A stretch of DNA of 36,426 nt, taken from Oscillospiraceae bacterium. Lineage in GTDB: Bacteria; Bacillota_A; Clostridia; Oscillospirales; Oscillospiraceae. The stretch lies in the NCBI GenBank assembly GCA_017540945.1, contig JAFYAB010000081.1, forward strand, positions 1 to 36,426, in the 5' to 3' direction. Made by a program: the position numbers and the translations under genes. This document shows, one piece after another, positions 1 through 7,528 of this stretch; within the stretch, counting starts at the first letter, position 1, and every line of letters starts with the position of its first letter. Under the pieces are notes generated by a model. That model made no database searches. It was not told the DNA's origin and was given only the letters and a program-made list of their open reading frames with translations.

Positions 1-84
1 CGCCTCCACCGGGACCAGGAGCATGGAGAAGGACATGATGACGGCAAGCATCAGAGCGACGATTCGAGAGAGCTTTTTAGTCAT
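1..84 (-). CDS. Secreted protein, N-terminal fragment only
   Basis: Only the first 28 codons are inside the window; the gene continues beyond base 1. The peptide starts MTKKLSRIVALMLAVIMSFS, a typical Sec signal peptide with a basic n-region and a long hydrophobic core, ending near LVPVEA, so the product is exported. The ATG at 84 is preceded by a GAAAGGGG ribosome binding site and by a good sigma-A promoter at 152-180. The mature part is not visible, so no function can be given. A cell-surface or SLH-type protein would suit the neighbourhood, but that is a guess. Confidence 0.75.
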   Translation of the reverse strand, partial: MTKKLSRIVALMLAVIMSFSMLLVPVEA

Positions 85-151
85 TTTTCATTCCCCTTTC
101 GATATTGCTTAGATATAGGTATCCATAGTTGTAGACCTTAATCTGTTTAAG

Positions 152-180
152 ATAATACATCATTCATTTCATTTTTTCAA
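152..180 (-). promoter_or_regulatory. Sigma-A promoter for the secreted protein at the left edge
   Basis: Read on the minus strand: TTGAAA (175-180), a 17-base spacer, then TATTAT (152-157). About 67 bases of AT-rich untranslated leader separate it from the ATG at 84. The surrounding sequence is much more AT-rich than the genes. Confidence 0.7.
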
Positions 181-350
181 GTATTTTTCTTAATTTTATT
201 ATTGTTTTTTCTTAATTGCATTAAGACGATAGAGAACGGGGCAATCCAGCGTCTATTTTTGTGTAGATTGACGAACAAAGATCCTGCGCATCCAAAACGG
301 AGGACACATCCAATAGATGCGCCTGCCGCAGGATGTACAAGATCTTGGGG
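181..350. other. Intergenic stretch with an imperfect stem-loop
   Basis: No credible gene is seen here. The main structure is an inverted pair: ATCCTGCGCATC (281-292) faces GATGCGC (316-322) and CGCAGGAT (327-334), which would form a long interrupted hairpin. It could be a decayed repeat or a small structured RNA; no promoter was found that would decide this. Confidence 0.35.
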
Positions 351-387
351 CAAAATAAAAACCTTCCCGGGGATGGGAAGGCTTTTT
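351..387. terminator. Bidirectional intrinsic terminator downstream of uppS
   Basis: CCTTCCC (362-368) pairs with GGGAAGG (375-381) around a 6-base loop. A T-run follows on the plus strand (383-387) and an A-rich run precedes it (351-361), giving a T-rich tail on the minus strand. It would end the minus-strand uppS transcript before the next gene's own promoter. Confidence 0.75.
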
Positions 388-521
388 CGGAGCGATGTGG
401 GCATCGTTCCCTACGGGGTATGGGATGTACAGTTTACGCCGCTGCGAACGGGGAACCCGGGCGGGCAGATTGCCCGCGCTTTTTCGGAGCGATGTGGGCA
501 TCGCTCCCTACGGGGTATGGA
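381..521. repeat. Direct repeat pair containing the CGATGTGGGCATCG palindrome
   Basis: Two nearly identical copies of about 43 bases (381-424 and 478-521) differ at one central base. Each runs from GCTTTTTCGG through GATGTGGGCATCG to CCCTACGGGGTATGG. Between them lies GCGGGCAGATTGCCCGC (461-477), a small palindrome that recurs at 35069-35085. These are members of the palindromic repeat family found across the window. Confidence 0.8.
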
Positions 522-552
522 GTACCCATTGTGCGCCGCTGCCTGGGACGGG

Positions 553-1290
553 TTATTTTGCGCCGCCGAAACGGCGGCTGCGTTTGTTGTAGGCTTCGAT
601 GGCCAGATCCAGGTCCCGGGGGCCGAAGTCGGGCCAGAGGGTATCGGTGAAATAATACTCCGCGTAGGCGCTCTGCCAGAGCAGGAAGTTGGAGATGCGC
701 TCCTCTCCGCTGGGCCGGATCACCAGATCCGGGTCCGGGACCCCCGCGGACCAGAGCAGACCGGAAAACAGCTCCTCCGTCAGGTCCTCCGCTTTGGCCT
801 CCCCTGCCGCGCATTTGGCCGCAAAGGCCCGGGCGGCCCGGAGAATTTCATCCCGGCCGCCGTAGTTCAGGCAGAAGTTGACCTGGACGCCCTCATACTG
901 CTTGGAGCGTTCCACCGCCTCAGCGGCTTCGGCCTGCAGCGCCGGGGACAGGCGGCTCAGGTCCCCGAAAAAGCAGAATTTGACCCGGTTCTTGTCCATG
1001 TCCCGGATGGCCTCCCGGAGGTACTTTTCCAGCAGCTCCATAATGGCGTTGACTTCCTCTTCGGAGCGCTTCCAGTTCTCGGTGGAGAAGGCGTAGACCG
1101 TCAGATATTTGAGGCCGATGGACTTGGCATAGTTGGCGATGGTGCGGAAGGCCTCCGCGCCCACTTTGTGGCCCGCGGTCCGCGGCAGACCGCGCTTCTT
1201 TGCCCAGCGGCCGTTGCCGTCCATGATGATGGCGATGTGGGTGGGGACATTCATGGGAGCGGTTTCGGTTTTTTTATTGAAAATAGGCAT
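553..1290 (-). CDS. uppS: Isoprenyl transferase (undecaprenyl diphosphate synthase)
   Basis: A 245-residue cis-prenyltransferase that condenses isopentenyl-PP units onto farnesyl-PP to make the C55 lipid carrier for peptidoglycan and wall polymers, at the cytoplasmic membrane face. Family landmarks are present: HIAIIMDGNGRW, with the catalytic Asp near residue 24; RTAGHKVGAEAFR; AFSTENWKR; and near the C-terminus RPSGEERISNFLLWQ followed by the AYAE/WPDF block. The ATG at 1290 is chosen because AAAGAGG lies about 8 bases upstream; a longer reading would run into the repeat at 1315-1446. Length is normal. It usually follows frr directly, but here an SGNH lipoprotein gene and a repeat sit between them. 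No cdsA or dxr follows it inside the window. Confidence 0.96.
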   Translation of the reverse strand: MPIFNKKTETAPMNVPTHIAIIMDGNGRWAKKRGLPRTAGHKVGAEAFRTIANYAKSIGLKYLTVYAFSTENWKRSEEEVNAIMELLEKYLREAIRDMDKNRVKFCFFGDLSRLSPALQAEAAEAVERSKQYEGVQVNFCLNYGGRDEILRAARAFAAKCAAGEAKAEDLTEELFSGLLWSAGVPDPDLVIRPSGEERISNFLLWQSAYAEYYFTDTLWPDFGPRDLDLAIEAYNKRSRRFGGAK

Positions 1291-1314
1291 TATGTTAACC
1301 TCTTTCTCAAGCAG

Positions 1315-1446
1315 ATTCGGATTTGTCGGGATCTTTCTTTCGTAGGGGCCGATGCCCACATCGGCCCTCACACCGATACGGGAAAGGGCCGATGTGGGCA
1401 TCGGCCCCTACAGGCGTTTTCGCAACATCCCTACAAATCCCGATTT
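1315..1446. repeat. 132-bp palindromic element, copy A
   Basis: It is almost identical to 31849-31980, with one difference in 132 bases. The ends are imperfect inverted repeats: CGGATTTGTCGGGAT on the left, and on the right ATCCCTACAAATCCCG. Inside, GGGGCCGATGCCCACATCGG faces CCGATGTGGGCATCGGCCCC. The element fills nearly the whole gap between uppS and the SGNH lipoprotein gene. It has no coding capacity of its own, so it looks like a non-autonomous (MITE- or REP-like) element. Confidence 0.9.
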
Positions 1447-1457
1447 TGCGTTCAGGC

Positions 1458-2123
1458 CTATGGTAAAAACGGACGCAGCAGCTCCGCCCAGGGACCGTAG
1501 GCGTTGAAGTTCAGGTGGATGCCGTCGCGGGTCAGGGCAGGGTCCAGGTCCCCGTCCTTCTCGTAGAGGGCATAAAGATCCGCCCAGGCGCAGCCCTTCT
1601 CCCCTGCCAGGGTCTTCAGGGCCGTGTTGAAACGCCGGACCGCGTCGTTCTCCTGGCCGCCCCGGTCCAGCTCGGCGCCGACAGGCAAAACCGACTGGAC
1701 GATGATCTCTGCTCTTGGACAGGCGCAGTGCAGCTCGTCCAGCAGCCGCGCGTACTGATCCAGGCAGTCCTCCACATTGTCGGGCCGCAGGGAATTGATA
1801 CCGCCCAGGAGGAAGATCCGCTCCGGGTTTTCAGCCTTCAGCTCCGGCACCCGGCGGCGCAGGTCCCCGATGGTGTCTCCGTAAACCCCAAGATTGACGA
1901 TCCTGTATTCCGGAAACAGCTCGTCAAAATTGCCGTCGCAGGTGATGGAGTCCCCGAAGAAAACCGCGTCACAGGCGAAGTCGGCGGCGGCTTGCGGCAG
2001 CTGCGTTGTCACTGGCTTCCCCTCCGTTGTCATAGTGGTTGTATTATTATATAATGTAGGCGCGCCGCAGGCAGAGAGCAAAAGCGCGGCGAATAGCAGC
2101 CCTGCAAGCAGTCTGTATCTCAC
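1458..2123 (-). CDS. SGNH/GDSL-family hydrolase lipoprotein
   Basis: A 221-residue exported esterase/lipase-fold protein anchored by lipid. From the GTG at 2123 the N-terminus is a signal peptide ending in lipobox LLSAC. SGNH blocks follow: FFGDSIT (nucleophile Ser), NLGVYGDT (block II Gly), LLGGINS (block III, here GGIN instead of GxND) and DGIHLN (DxxH pair). The GTG is preferred because AGGAGGGG lies 6 bases upstream. The in-frame ATG at 2177 would place the frr terminator inside the coding region. Likely substrates are acyl or acetyl esters on surface glycans or wall polymers, but nothing here fixes that. It lies between frr and uppS, an unusual position. Confidence 0.88.
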   Translation of the reverse strand: MRYRLLAGLLFAALLLSACGAPTLYNNTTTMTTEGKPVTTQLPQAAADFACDAVFFGDSITCDGNFDELFPEYRIVNLGVYGDTIGDLRRRVPELKAENPERIFLLGGINSLRPDNVEDCLDQYARLLDELHCACPRAEIIVQSVLPVGAELDRGGQENDAVRRFNTALKTLAGEKGCAWADLYALYEKDGDLDPALTRDGIHLNFNAYGPWAELLRPFLP

Positions 2124-2144
2124 ACGGAACCCCTCCTGTCCCTG

Positions 2145-2173
2145 AAAAAGCGGGCCGCAAGGCCCGCTTTTTC
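2145..2173 (-). terminator. Intrinsic terminator directly after frr
   Basis: On the minus strand AAAAAGCGGGCC and GGCCCGCTTTTT form a strong stem with a TTGC loop and a U-tail, starting right after the frr stop. It separates pyrH-frr from the SGNH lipoprotein gene, although no clear second promoter is visible, so read-through may feed the downstream genes. Confidence 0.85.
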
Positions 2174-2728
2174 TCACAGCTCCATGAGCTCCTTTTCCTT
2201 GACGGCGCAGGCCTCGTCCACCTTCTTGATGTACTTGTCGGTGAGCTCCTGCAGATCCTTCTCGGCCTTTTTCTGGTCGTCCTCGGTGATCTCCGAGTTC
2301 TTCTTCAGCTTCTTGATGTAGTCCATGGCGTCCCGGCGGACATTGCGGACGGCCACCTTGCCGCCCTCGCCCAGGTTCTTGACTTGCTTGGTCAGCTCCT
2401 TGCGGCGCTCCTCGGTGAGCTGGGGGAAGACCAGTCGGATCACGCGGCCGTCGTTCTGGGGGTTGATGCCCAGATCGGAGGCCTGGATCGCCTTCTCGAT
2501 GGGCTTCAGCAGGGAGTTGTCCCAGGGCTGAATCATCAGGGTCCGGGCGTCGGGAGAGTTGACGTTGCCCACCTGGGTGATGGGGGTCTCAACGCCATAG
2601 TAGGGCACGGTGATGCGATCCAGCAGACGGGCGTTGGGACGGCCGGTGCGGATGCTGCCGAAATCCTCCTGGAGAACCTCCAGGGTGCGGTCCATTTTTC
2701 TGTTGAATTCCTTAAAATCGACTGACAT
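2174..2728 (-). CDS. frr: Ribosome recycling factor
   Basis: A 184-residue protein that, with EF-G, splits post-termination ribosomes. The sequence is full length and typical: an N-terminal helix with LEVLQEDFGSIRTGRPNARL, the central beta domain with YYGVETPITQVGNV and ARTLMIQPWD, and the C-terminal helices with GINPQNDGRVIRLVFPQLTE, RRKELTKQVK and NVRRDAMDYIKKLKK. The ATG at 2728 has AAAGGAGG 8 bases upstream. It lies 18 bases behind pyrH, so the two are co-transcribed, as in most bacteria. Confidence 0.98.
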   Translation of the reverse strand: MSVDFKEFNRKMDRTLEVLQEDFGSIRTGRPNARLLDRITVPYYGVETPITQVGNVNSPDARTLMIQPWDNSLLKPIEKAIQASDLGINPQNDGRVIRLVFPQLTEERRKELTKQVKNLGEGGKVAVRNVRRDAMDYIKKLKKNSEITEDDQKKAEKDLQELTDKYIKKVDEACAVKEKELMEL

Positions 2729-2746
2729 GTGTATTCCTCCTTTTCG

Positions 2747-3466
2747 TTATTCCGTAACAAGCGTTCCGACGGCTTCGCCGGTGACGACCCGATAGATATT
2801 CTCCGGGTCCTTCAGAGCGAAGACGAGGATGGGCATGTGATTGTCCATGGCGAGACTGGTGGCGGTGGAGTCCATAACCCCCAGGCGGCGGGCCAGGACC
2901 TCGTCAAAGGTGATGCGGTCGAACTTGAATGCCGTCGGGTCCTTGGCAGGATCGGCGGAGTATACGCCGTCGATGTTCTTGGCCAGCAGAATGGCGTCGG
3001 CGTCGATCTCCACAGCCTTCAGGACAGCGCCGGTGTCGGTGGAGAAATAGGGATTGCCGGTGCCGCAGCCGAAGACCACCACGCGGCCCTTCTCCAGATG
3101 GCGGATGGCCTTGTCGCGGATGTAGGGCTCCGCGATGCGGGGCATGTCGATGGCGGTCATGACCCGGGCCGGGACCCCGTGCTGCTCCAGGGCGTCACAG
3201 ACCGCCAGGGCGTTGATGGCGGTGGCCAGCATACCCATGTGGTCCGCCCGGACCCGCTGCATCCGGTCGCCGCCGTCCTTGAGCCCGCGCCAGAAATTGC
3301 CGCCGCCCACCACGACGCCGATCTGAACGCCGGCCTCCACGCAGCGCTTCACGACCTCGCAGACCCGGCCGATGATGACGAAGTCCAGCCCCCGATGGGC
3401 GTCGCCAGCCAGGGCCTCACCGCTGACCTTCAGCAGCACCCGCTTGTATTTGATCTCGTTTGCCAA
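2747..3466 (-). CDS. pyrH: UMP kinase
   Basis: A 239-residue amino-acid-kinase-fold enzyme phosphorylating UMP to UDP, usually hexameric and allosterically controlled by GTP/UTP. Landmarks: [13 protein letters not shown] near the start, [11 protein letters not shown] (nucleotide loop), [32 protein letters not shown], and the C-terminal [20 protein letters not shown] block. The start is taken as TTG at 3466, since AAAGGAG lies 9 bases upstream. A TTG at 3475 would abut that ribosome site with no spacer. A TTGTCA-N17-TAAAAT promoter lies just upstream. It heads the pyrH-frr unit; rpsB-tsf, its common upstream partners, are replaced here by divergent glnS. Confidence 0.97.
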   Translation of the reverse strand: MANEIKYKRVLLKVSGEALAGDAHRGLDFVIIGRVCEVVKRCVEAGVQIGVVVGGGNFWRGLKDGGDRMQRVRADHMGMLATAINALAVCDALEQHGVPARVMTAIDMPRIAEPYIRDKAIRHLEKGRVVVFGCGTGNPYFSTDTGAVLKAVEIDADAILLAKNIDGVYSADPAKDPTAFKFDRITFDEVLARRLGVMDSTATSLAMDNHMPILVFALKDPENIYRVVTGEAVGTLVTE

Positions 3467-3499
3467 GGATAACAACTCCTTTGTATTTCATTCCCATAT

Positions 3500-3528
3500 A
3501 TTTTATCTTATTTCAATCGAATTGACAA
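3500..3528 (-). promoter_or_regulatory. Sigma-A promoter for pyrH-frr
   Basis: Minus strand: TTGTCA (3523-3528), a 17-base spacer, then TAAAAT (3500-3505), about 34 bases from the TTG start. It is back to back with the glnS promoter. Confidence 0.8.
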
Positions 3529-3575
3529 CATAAATTTTTTGATTGCAGAGAATTTTTTTCTTTTTGTAATATTTC

Positions 3576-3604
3576 TTGCATTCACAGTTCAAGTATTATA
3601 TAAT
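3576..3604 (+). promoter_or_regulatory. Sigma-A promoter for glnS
   Basis: TTGCAT (3576-3581), 17 bases, TATAAT (3599-3604), about 31 bases before the glnS ATG. No T-box or other leader fits in this short space, so control is probably simple. Confidence 0.82.
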
Positions 3605-3634
3605 AGAGAAAATTTTTCCGAGAGGAATGAGATT

Positions 3635-5323
3635 ATGGAAGAAGAACTGAAAAGCTTTGAATCCAAAAACTTTATCGACGCCTTTGTGGAAGAGGATATC
3701 GCCGAGGGCGGACAGTTCGCCGGCATGACGGTCCACACCCGCTTTCCGCCGGAGCCCAACGGCTATCTGCACATCGGCCACTGCAAGGCCCTGGTGATCG
3801 ACTTCGGCACCGCCGAGAAGTTCGGCGGCCTGTGCAATCTTCGCATGGACGACACCAACCCCGCCAAGGAGGACACCGAGTTCGTGGAGGCCATTCAGGA
3901 GGACATCCACTGGCTGGGCTTCGACTGGGGCGACCGCTTCTTCTACGGCAGCGATTACTTTGAACAGACCTACGAGCTCGCCATCGAACTGATCAAAAAG
4001 GGCCTGGCCTACGTCTGCGAGCTCTCCCCCGAGGAGTTCAAGGCCAATCGCGGCGACATCGGCGTACCCGCCGTATCCCCCTACCGGGATCGTCCCATCG
4101 AAGAAAATCTGGATCTCTTCCGGCGCATGCGGGCCGGCGAGTTCCCCGAGGGCAGCAAGACCCTCCGGGCAAAGATCGACCTGGCCTCCGGCAACTTCAA
4201 CATGCGCGATCCGGTGCTGTACCGCATCCGCTATATCGACCACCACCGCCAGGGCACCAAATGGTGCATCTTCCCCATGTACGACTTCGCGCATCCCATC
4301 CAGGACGCCCTGGAGGGCATCACCCACTCCCTCTGCTCCCTGGAATACGAGGAGCACCGGCCTCTCTACGACTGGGTGGTCTCCAACGTCTCCATTCCCT
4401 ACCACAAGCCCCGCCAGATCGAGTTCGCCCGTCTGGGCATTGACCACACGGTCATGTCCAAGCGCAAGCTCCGCAGGCTGGTGGAGGAGGGCCGGGTCTC
4501 CGGCTGGGACGATCCCCGGATGCCCACCCTCTGCGGCTTGCGCCGCCGGGGCTATACCCCCCAGTCCATCCGGAACTTCTGCGAGCGCATCGGCGTGGCC
4601 AAGAACCCCTCCACCGTGGAGTACGCCTTCCTGGAGCACTGCCTGCGGGAGGATCTGAACGAAACCGCTCAGCGGGTCATGGCCGTACTGCACCCGGTCA
4701 AGCTGGTCATCACCAACTACCCCGAGGGCAAGACCGAGCTCTTTGAGGTGGAAAACAACCCCAACCGGCCTGAGGACGGGTCCCGGAACGTCAGCTTCTC
4801 CCGGGAGCTCTGGATCGAGGCTGAGGACTTCCTGGAGACCCCCATCCCCAAGTACAAGCGGCTCTACTCCGGCAACGAGGTCCGGCTGAAGGGCGCCTAT
4901 CTGGTCACCTGCACCGGCTGCAAAAAGAACGCCGACGGCAGCATCGCCGAGATCTACGCCGAGTACGACCCGGATTCCCGGGGCGGCAATCCCGCCGACG
5001 GCCGCAAGGTCAAGGGCGCCACGATCCACTGGGTGGACGCCCTGACCGCAAAGGACGCCGAGGTGCGGCTCTACGACAACCTCTTCTCCGACGCCGAGCC
5101 CGACGCCGCCGACAAAAACTTCCTGGACTGCCTGAACCCCGACTCCCTGGAGATTTTGACGGGCTGCAAGGTGGAAGCCTCTCTGGACGGAGCGGTGCCT
5201 CCCGGCCGCTTCCAGTTCATGCGCCTGGGCTACTTTTGTCTGGACAGCAAGGACAGCCGGGAAGGCCATCTGGTCTTCAACCGCAGCGTGAGCCTGAAGG
5301 ACAGCTTCAAGCCGACATTGTAA
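3635..5323 (+). CDS. glnS: Glutaminyl-tRNA synthetase
   Basis: A 562-residue class I enzyme charging tRNA-Gln directly with glutamine. The Rossmann domain has TRFPPEPNGYLHIGHCKAL, with HIGH at about 46-49. The glutamine pocket region includes NLRMDDTNPAKEDTE. The second class I motif is VMSKRKLRRLV near residue 273. The C-terminal beta-barrel anticodon-binding domain (about 340-560) includes NVSFSRELWIE and GYFCLDSKDS. ATG 3635 is chosen because GAGAGGA precedes it by about 8 bases; the upstream in-frame extension is hydrophobic, AT-rich and overlaps the promoter. Many Clostridia instead make Gln-tRNA through GatCAB. Whether this genome also has GatCAB cannot be told from the window. Confidence 0.97.
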   Translation: MEEELKSFESKNFIDAFVEEDIAEGGQFAGMTVHTRFPPEPNGYLHIGHCKALVIDFGTAEKFGGLCNLRMDDTNPAKEDTEFVEAIQEDIHWLGFDWGDRFFYGSDYFEQTYELAIELIKKGLAYVCELSPEEFKANRGDIGVPAVSPYRDRPIEENLDLFRRMRAGEFPEGSKTLRAKIDLASGNFNMRDPVLYRIRYIDHHRQGTKWCIFPMYDFAHPIQDALEGITHSLCSLEYEEHRPLYDWVVSNVSIPYHKPRQIEFARLGIDHTVMSKRKLRRLVEEGRVSGWDDPRMPTLCGLRRRGYTPQSIRNFCERIGVAKNPSTVEYAFLEHCLREDLNETAQRVMAVLHPVKLVITNYPEGKTELFEVENNPNRPEDGSRNVSFSRELWIEAEDFLETPIPKYKRLYSGNEVRLKGAYLVTCTGCKKNADGSIAEIYAEYDPDSRGGNPADGRKVKGATIHWVDALTAKDAEVRLYDNLFSDAEPDAADKNFLDCLNPDSLEILTGCKVEASLDGAVPPGRFQFMRLGYFCLDSKDSREGHLVFNRSVSLKDSFKPTL

Positions 5324-5332
5324 AATTCCCAC

Positions 5333-5367
5333 GAACGCCGACCCTCCGGGGTCGGCGTTCTTTTTTT
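5333..5367 (+). terminator. Intrinsic terminator after glnS
   Basis: GAACGCCGACCC (5333-5344) pairs perfectly with GGGTCGGCGTTC (5349-5360) around TCCG, followed by seven T. A very strong rho-independent terminator. Confidence 0.95.
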
Positions 5368-5378
5368 GCGGATGGCTC

Positions 5379-5407
5379 TTGACAAAGGGAATTGAATCGT
5401 GTATGAT
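5379..5407 (+). promoter_or_regulatory. Sigma-A promoter for the XRE regulator and ABC exporter operon
   Basis: Consensus TTGACA (5379-5384), 17 bases, TATGAT (5402-5407). The 80-base AT-rich leader that follows contains no convincing structure. Confidence 0.85.
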
Positions 5408-5486
5408 ATTGTCGTTGTTAACGAAAAACATAAATTTGTTTATGAATTCCTTAATGTTTTTTCTGTAATATGAAAGGGAGGCAACT

Positions 5487-5750
5487 ATGGGACAGATCAT
5501 CCTGCGGCTGGACCGGGTGATGGCGGATCGGAAGATCAGCCTCAAGGAGTTGGCGGACCGGGTGGGCATCTCCAACGTCAATCTCTCCAAAATCAAGACC
5601 GGCAAGGTCTGCGCGATCCGCTTTTCAACACTGTCGGCGATCTGCGAGGTTCTGAACTGTCAGCCGGGAGATATTCTGGAGTATGATCAAAGCCTCGATG
5701 GGAACGCCTGCGAGGAGACAGCGAGCCAGAACGGGGGTGAACGCCAGTGA
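5487..5750 (+). CDS. Small XRE/Cro-CI family transcriptional regulator
   Basis: An 87-residue DNA-binding protein of the short YozG-like class, consisting of little more than one helix-turn-helix. Residues about 15-65 carry KISLKELADRVGISNVNLS (the HTH), then IRFSTLSAICEVLNCQPGDI, the usual last two helices. A GGGAGG site precedes the ATG. Its stop overlaps the GTG start of the ABC exporter subunit by 4 bases, so the two are translationally coupled and the regulator probably controls the exporter. The polar tail (about residue 68 onward) has no known motif. The operator and inducer are unknown. Confidence 0.9.
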   Translation: MGQIILRLDRVMADRKISLKELADRVGISNVNLSKIKTGKVCAIRFSTLSAICEVLNCQPGDILEYDQSLDGNACEETASQNGGERQ

Positions 5751-7528
5751 TCTTCGGCAAGCACATCAACCGCTACTATCTGCGCTATCTGCACTTCCTG
5801 CTGCTGGGACTGGCGTCCCTGATCGCGGTGGACTATTTGCAGCTTCTGATCCCGAACCTGTACCAAATGGTCATCAACGGGATCAATGACGGCAAGATCC
5901 TCGCGGACGGGGCGGAGCGCGTCTTCGACATGGACTTTCTTCTGAGCCGGATCTGCGCGCCCATGCTGACGATCATTCTGGCCATGGTCATCGGCCGCTT
6001 CCTGTGGCGGATCATGTTCATCGGCACAGCCTTCCGGGTGGAGGAGAATCTGCGCAACCGGATGTTCGGCAATGCCCGGCACCTGAGCCAGAACTACTAC
6101 CAGGTCCACAAGGTCGGCGGTCTGATGAGTCTCTTCACCAATGACCTGGACACGGTCTCGGAGTGCTTCGCCTGGGGCATTATGATGCTTTTCGACGCGA
6201 TTTTGCTGGCGGGCATGTCCCTGACCAAGATGTTCCGCATGAGCTGGCGTCTGACCGCTCTCACCATGATCCCCACGGCTCTGCTGCTGGCCTCGGCCAC
6301 CGTGGTGGGGCGATATATGATGAAGAAGTGGGATATTCGCCAGGAGGCCTTCGCCCGTCTGTCCGACTTCAGCCAGGAGAGCTTTTCCGGCATTGCAGTC
6401 ATCAAGGCCTTCGTCAAGGAAGCGAAGGAGCTCATGGCCTTCCGCAGGCTCAACACGGAGAACGAGGTCGCCAACATCGAACACACCAAGGCCGCGGTCC
6501 TGCTGCGGGTCCTGGTCATGGCCTTTGTGGAGAGCGTGGTCTGCATCATCCTGGGCTACGGCGGCTGGCTGGTCTGGAAGGGTGATTTCAACGCCGGCGA
6601 GCTGGTGGAGTTCATCGGCTATTATATCACCATCGTCTGGCCTGTTATGGCCGTCTCCGAGCTCATTGACATGAGCTCCCGCGGCAAGGCCTCCCTCAAG
6701 CGCATCTCCGAGCTGCTGGACGCGGAGCCTGACGTGGTGGACGCCCCCGGAGCAGTCCCGCTGGAGCACGTCCGGGGCGAAATCGAGTTCCGAAACCTGA
6801 GCTTCCGTTATCCCGACGGGGAGTACGACGCCCTGCAAAACGTCAGCTTCCGCATCGAGGCCGGCGAGAACGTGGGCCTGGTGGGCAAAACCGGCTGCGG
6901 CAAAACCACCCTGGTGGACCTGATCCTGCGGACCTACAACGTCCCCGACGGGACCCTCTTTGTGGACGGTCACGACGTGAATACCATCACCATCCGCTCC
7001 CTCCGGGAGGGCTGCGCCTACGTCCCCCAGGACAACTATCTGTTCTCCGACACCATCACCAACAACATTGCCTTCGCCGTCGACGACTTCACCCATGAGC
7101 AGATCGCGGAATCTGCCCGGCTGGCCAACGTGGACGCCAGCATCCGGGACTTCACCAACCAGTACGAGACCCTGTTGGGCGAGCGGGGCGTTATGGTCTC
7201 CGGCGGCCAGAAGCAGCGCATCTCCATCGCCCGGGCTCTGATGAAGGACGCGCCGATCCTGATCCTCGACGACTCCGTCTCCGCCGTGGATACGGACACC
7301 GAACGGACCATCCTGGCGAATCTGCGGGAGACCCGCAAGGGCAAGACCACCATCCTGATCGCCCACCGGATCACCACGATCCGGCAGATGGACAAGCTGC
7401 TCTACATGGAGGACGGCAAAATCACCGCCGTGGGCACCCACGACGCGCTCTATGAGAGCTGCCCGGGCTATCGGAAGATGGTCGACCTGCAGAAGCTGGA
7501 GGAGGAAGGGGGGAACGACCGTGCGTGA
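5747..7528 (+). CDS. ABC exporter half-transporter with degenerate catalytic site (BmrC/TM287-like)
   Basis: A 593-residue membrane subunit with six-helix ABC transmembrane domain (about 1-320) and C-terminal nucleotide-binding domain. Walker A is GKTGCGKTT (about 380-388), the signature is VSGGQ (about 484-488), and Walker B reads ILILDDS (about 504-510). The residue after the Walker B Asp is Asp where Glu is normal. This E-to-D change marks the non-hydrolysing site of heterodimeric exporters such as BmrCD, LmrCD and TM287/288. GTG start 5747 overlaps the upstream stop. The partner gene overlaps its end by 8 bases and has the complementary defects. Drug, lipid or peptide export is the family expectation; the substrate is unknown. 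Confidence 0.93.
   Translation: MIFGKHINRYYLRYLHFLLLGLASLIAVDYLQLLIPNLYQMVINGINDGKILADGAERVFDMDFLLSRICAPMLTIILAMVIGRFLWRIMFIGTAFRVEENLRNRMFGNARHLSQNYYQVHKVGGLMSLFTNDLDTVSECFAWGIMMLFDAILLAGMSLTKMFRMSWRLTALTMIPTALLLASATVVGRYMMKKWDIRQEAFARLSDFSQESFSGIAVIKAFVKEAKELMAFRRLNTENEVANIEHTKAAVLLRVLVMAFVESVVCIILGYGGWLVWKGDFNAGELVEFIGYYITIVWPVMAVSELIDMSSRGKASLKRISELLDAEPDVVDAPGAVPLEHVRGEIEFRNLSFRYPDGEYDALQNVSFRIEAGENVGLVGKTGCGKTTLVDLILRTYNVPDGTLFVDGHDVNTITIRSLREGCAYVPQDNYLFSDTITNNIAFAVDDFTHEQIAESARLANVDASIRDFTNQYETLLGERGVMVSGGQKQRISIARALMKDAPILILDDSVSAVDTDTERTILANLRETRKGKTTILIAHRITTIRQMDKLLYMEDGKITAVGTHDALYESCPGYRKMVDLQKLEEEGGNDRA

Noticed and set aside
202..1500. Plus-strand frame covering the left repeats and the uppS region
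   Set aside because: It is antisense to uppS and begins in repeat sequence; the translation is not protein-like.
2178..2728. Alternative ATG at 2177 for the SGNH lipoprotein
   Set aside because: It would overlap the frr stop and translate the frr terminator; the GTG at 2123 has a strong ribosome site and gives a proper lipoprotein signal.
3596..5605. Long minus-strand frame opposite glnS and the XRE gene
   Set aside because: Antisense to a textbook glnS; low-complexity Gly/Val/Leu/Asp translation without motifs.
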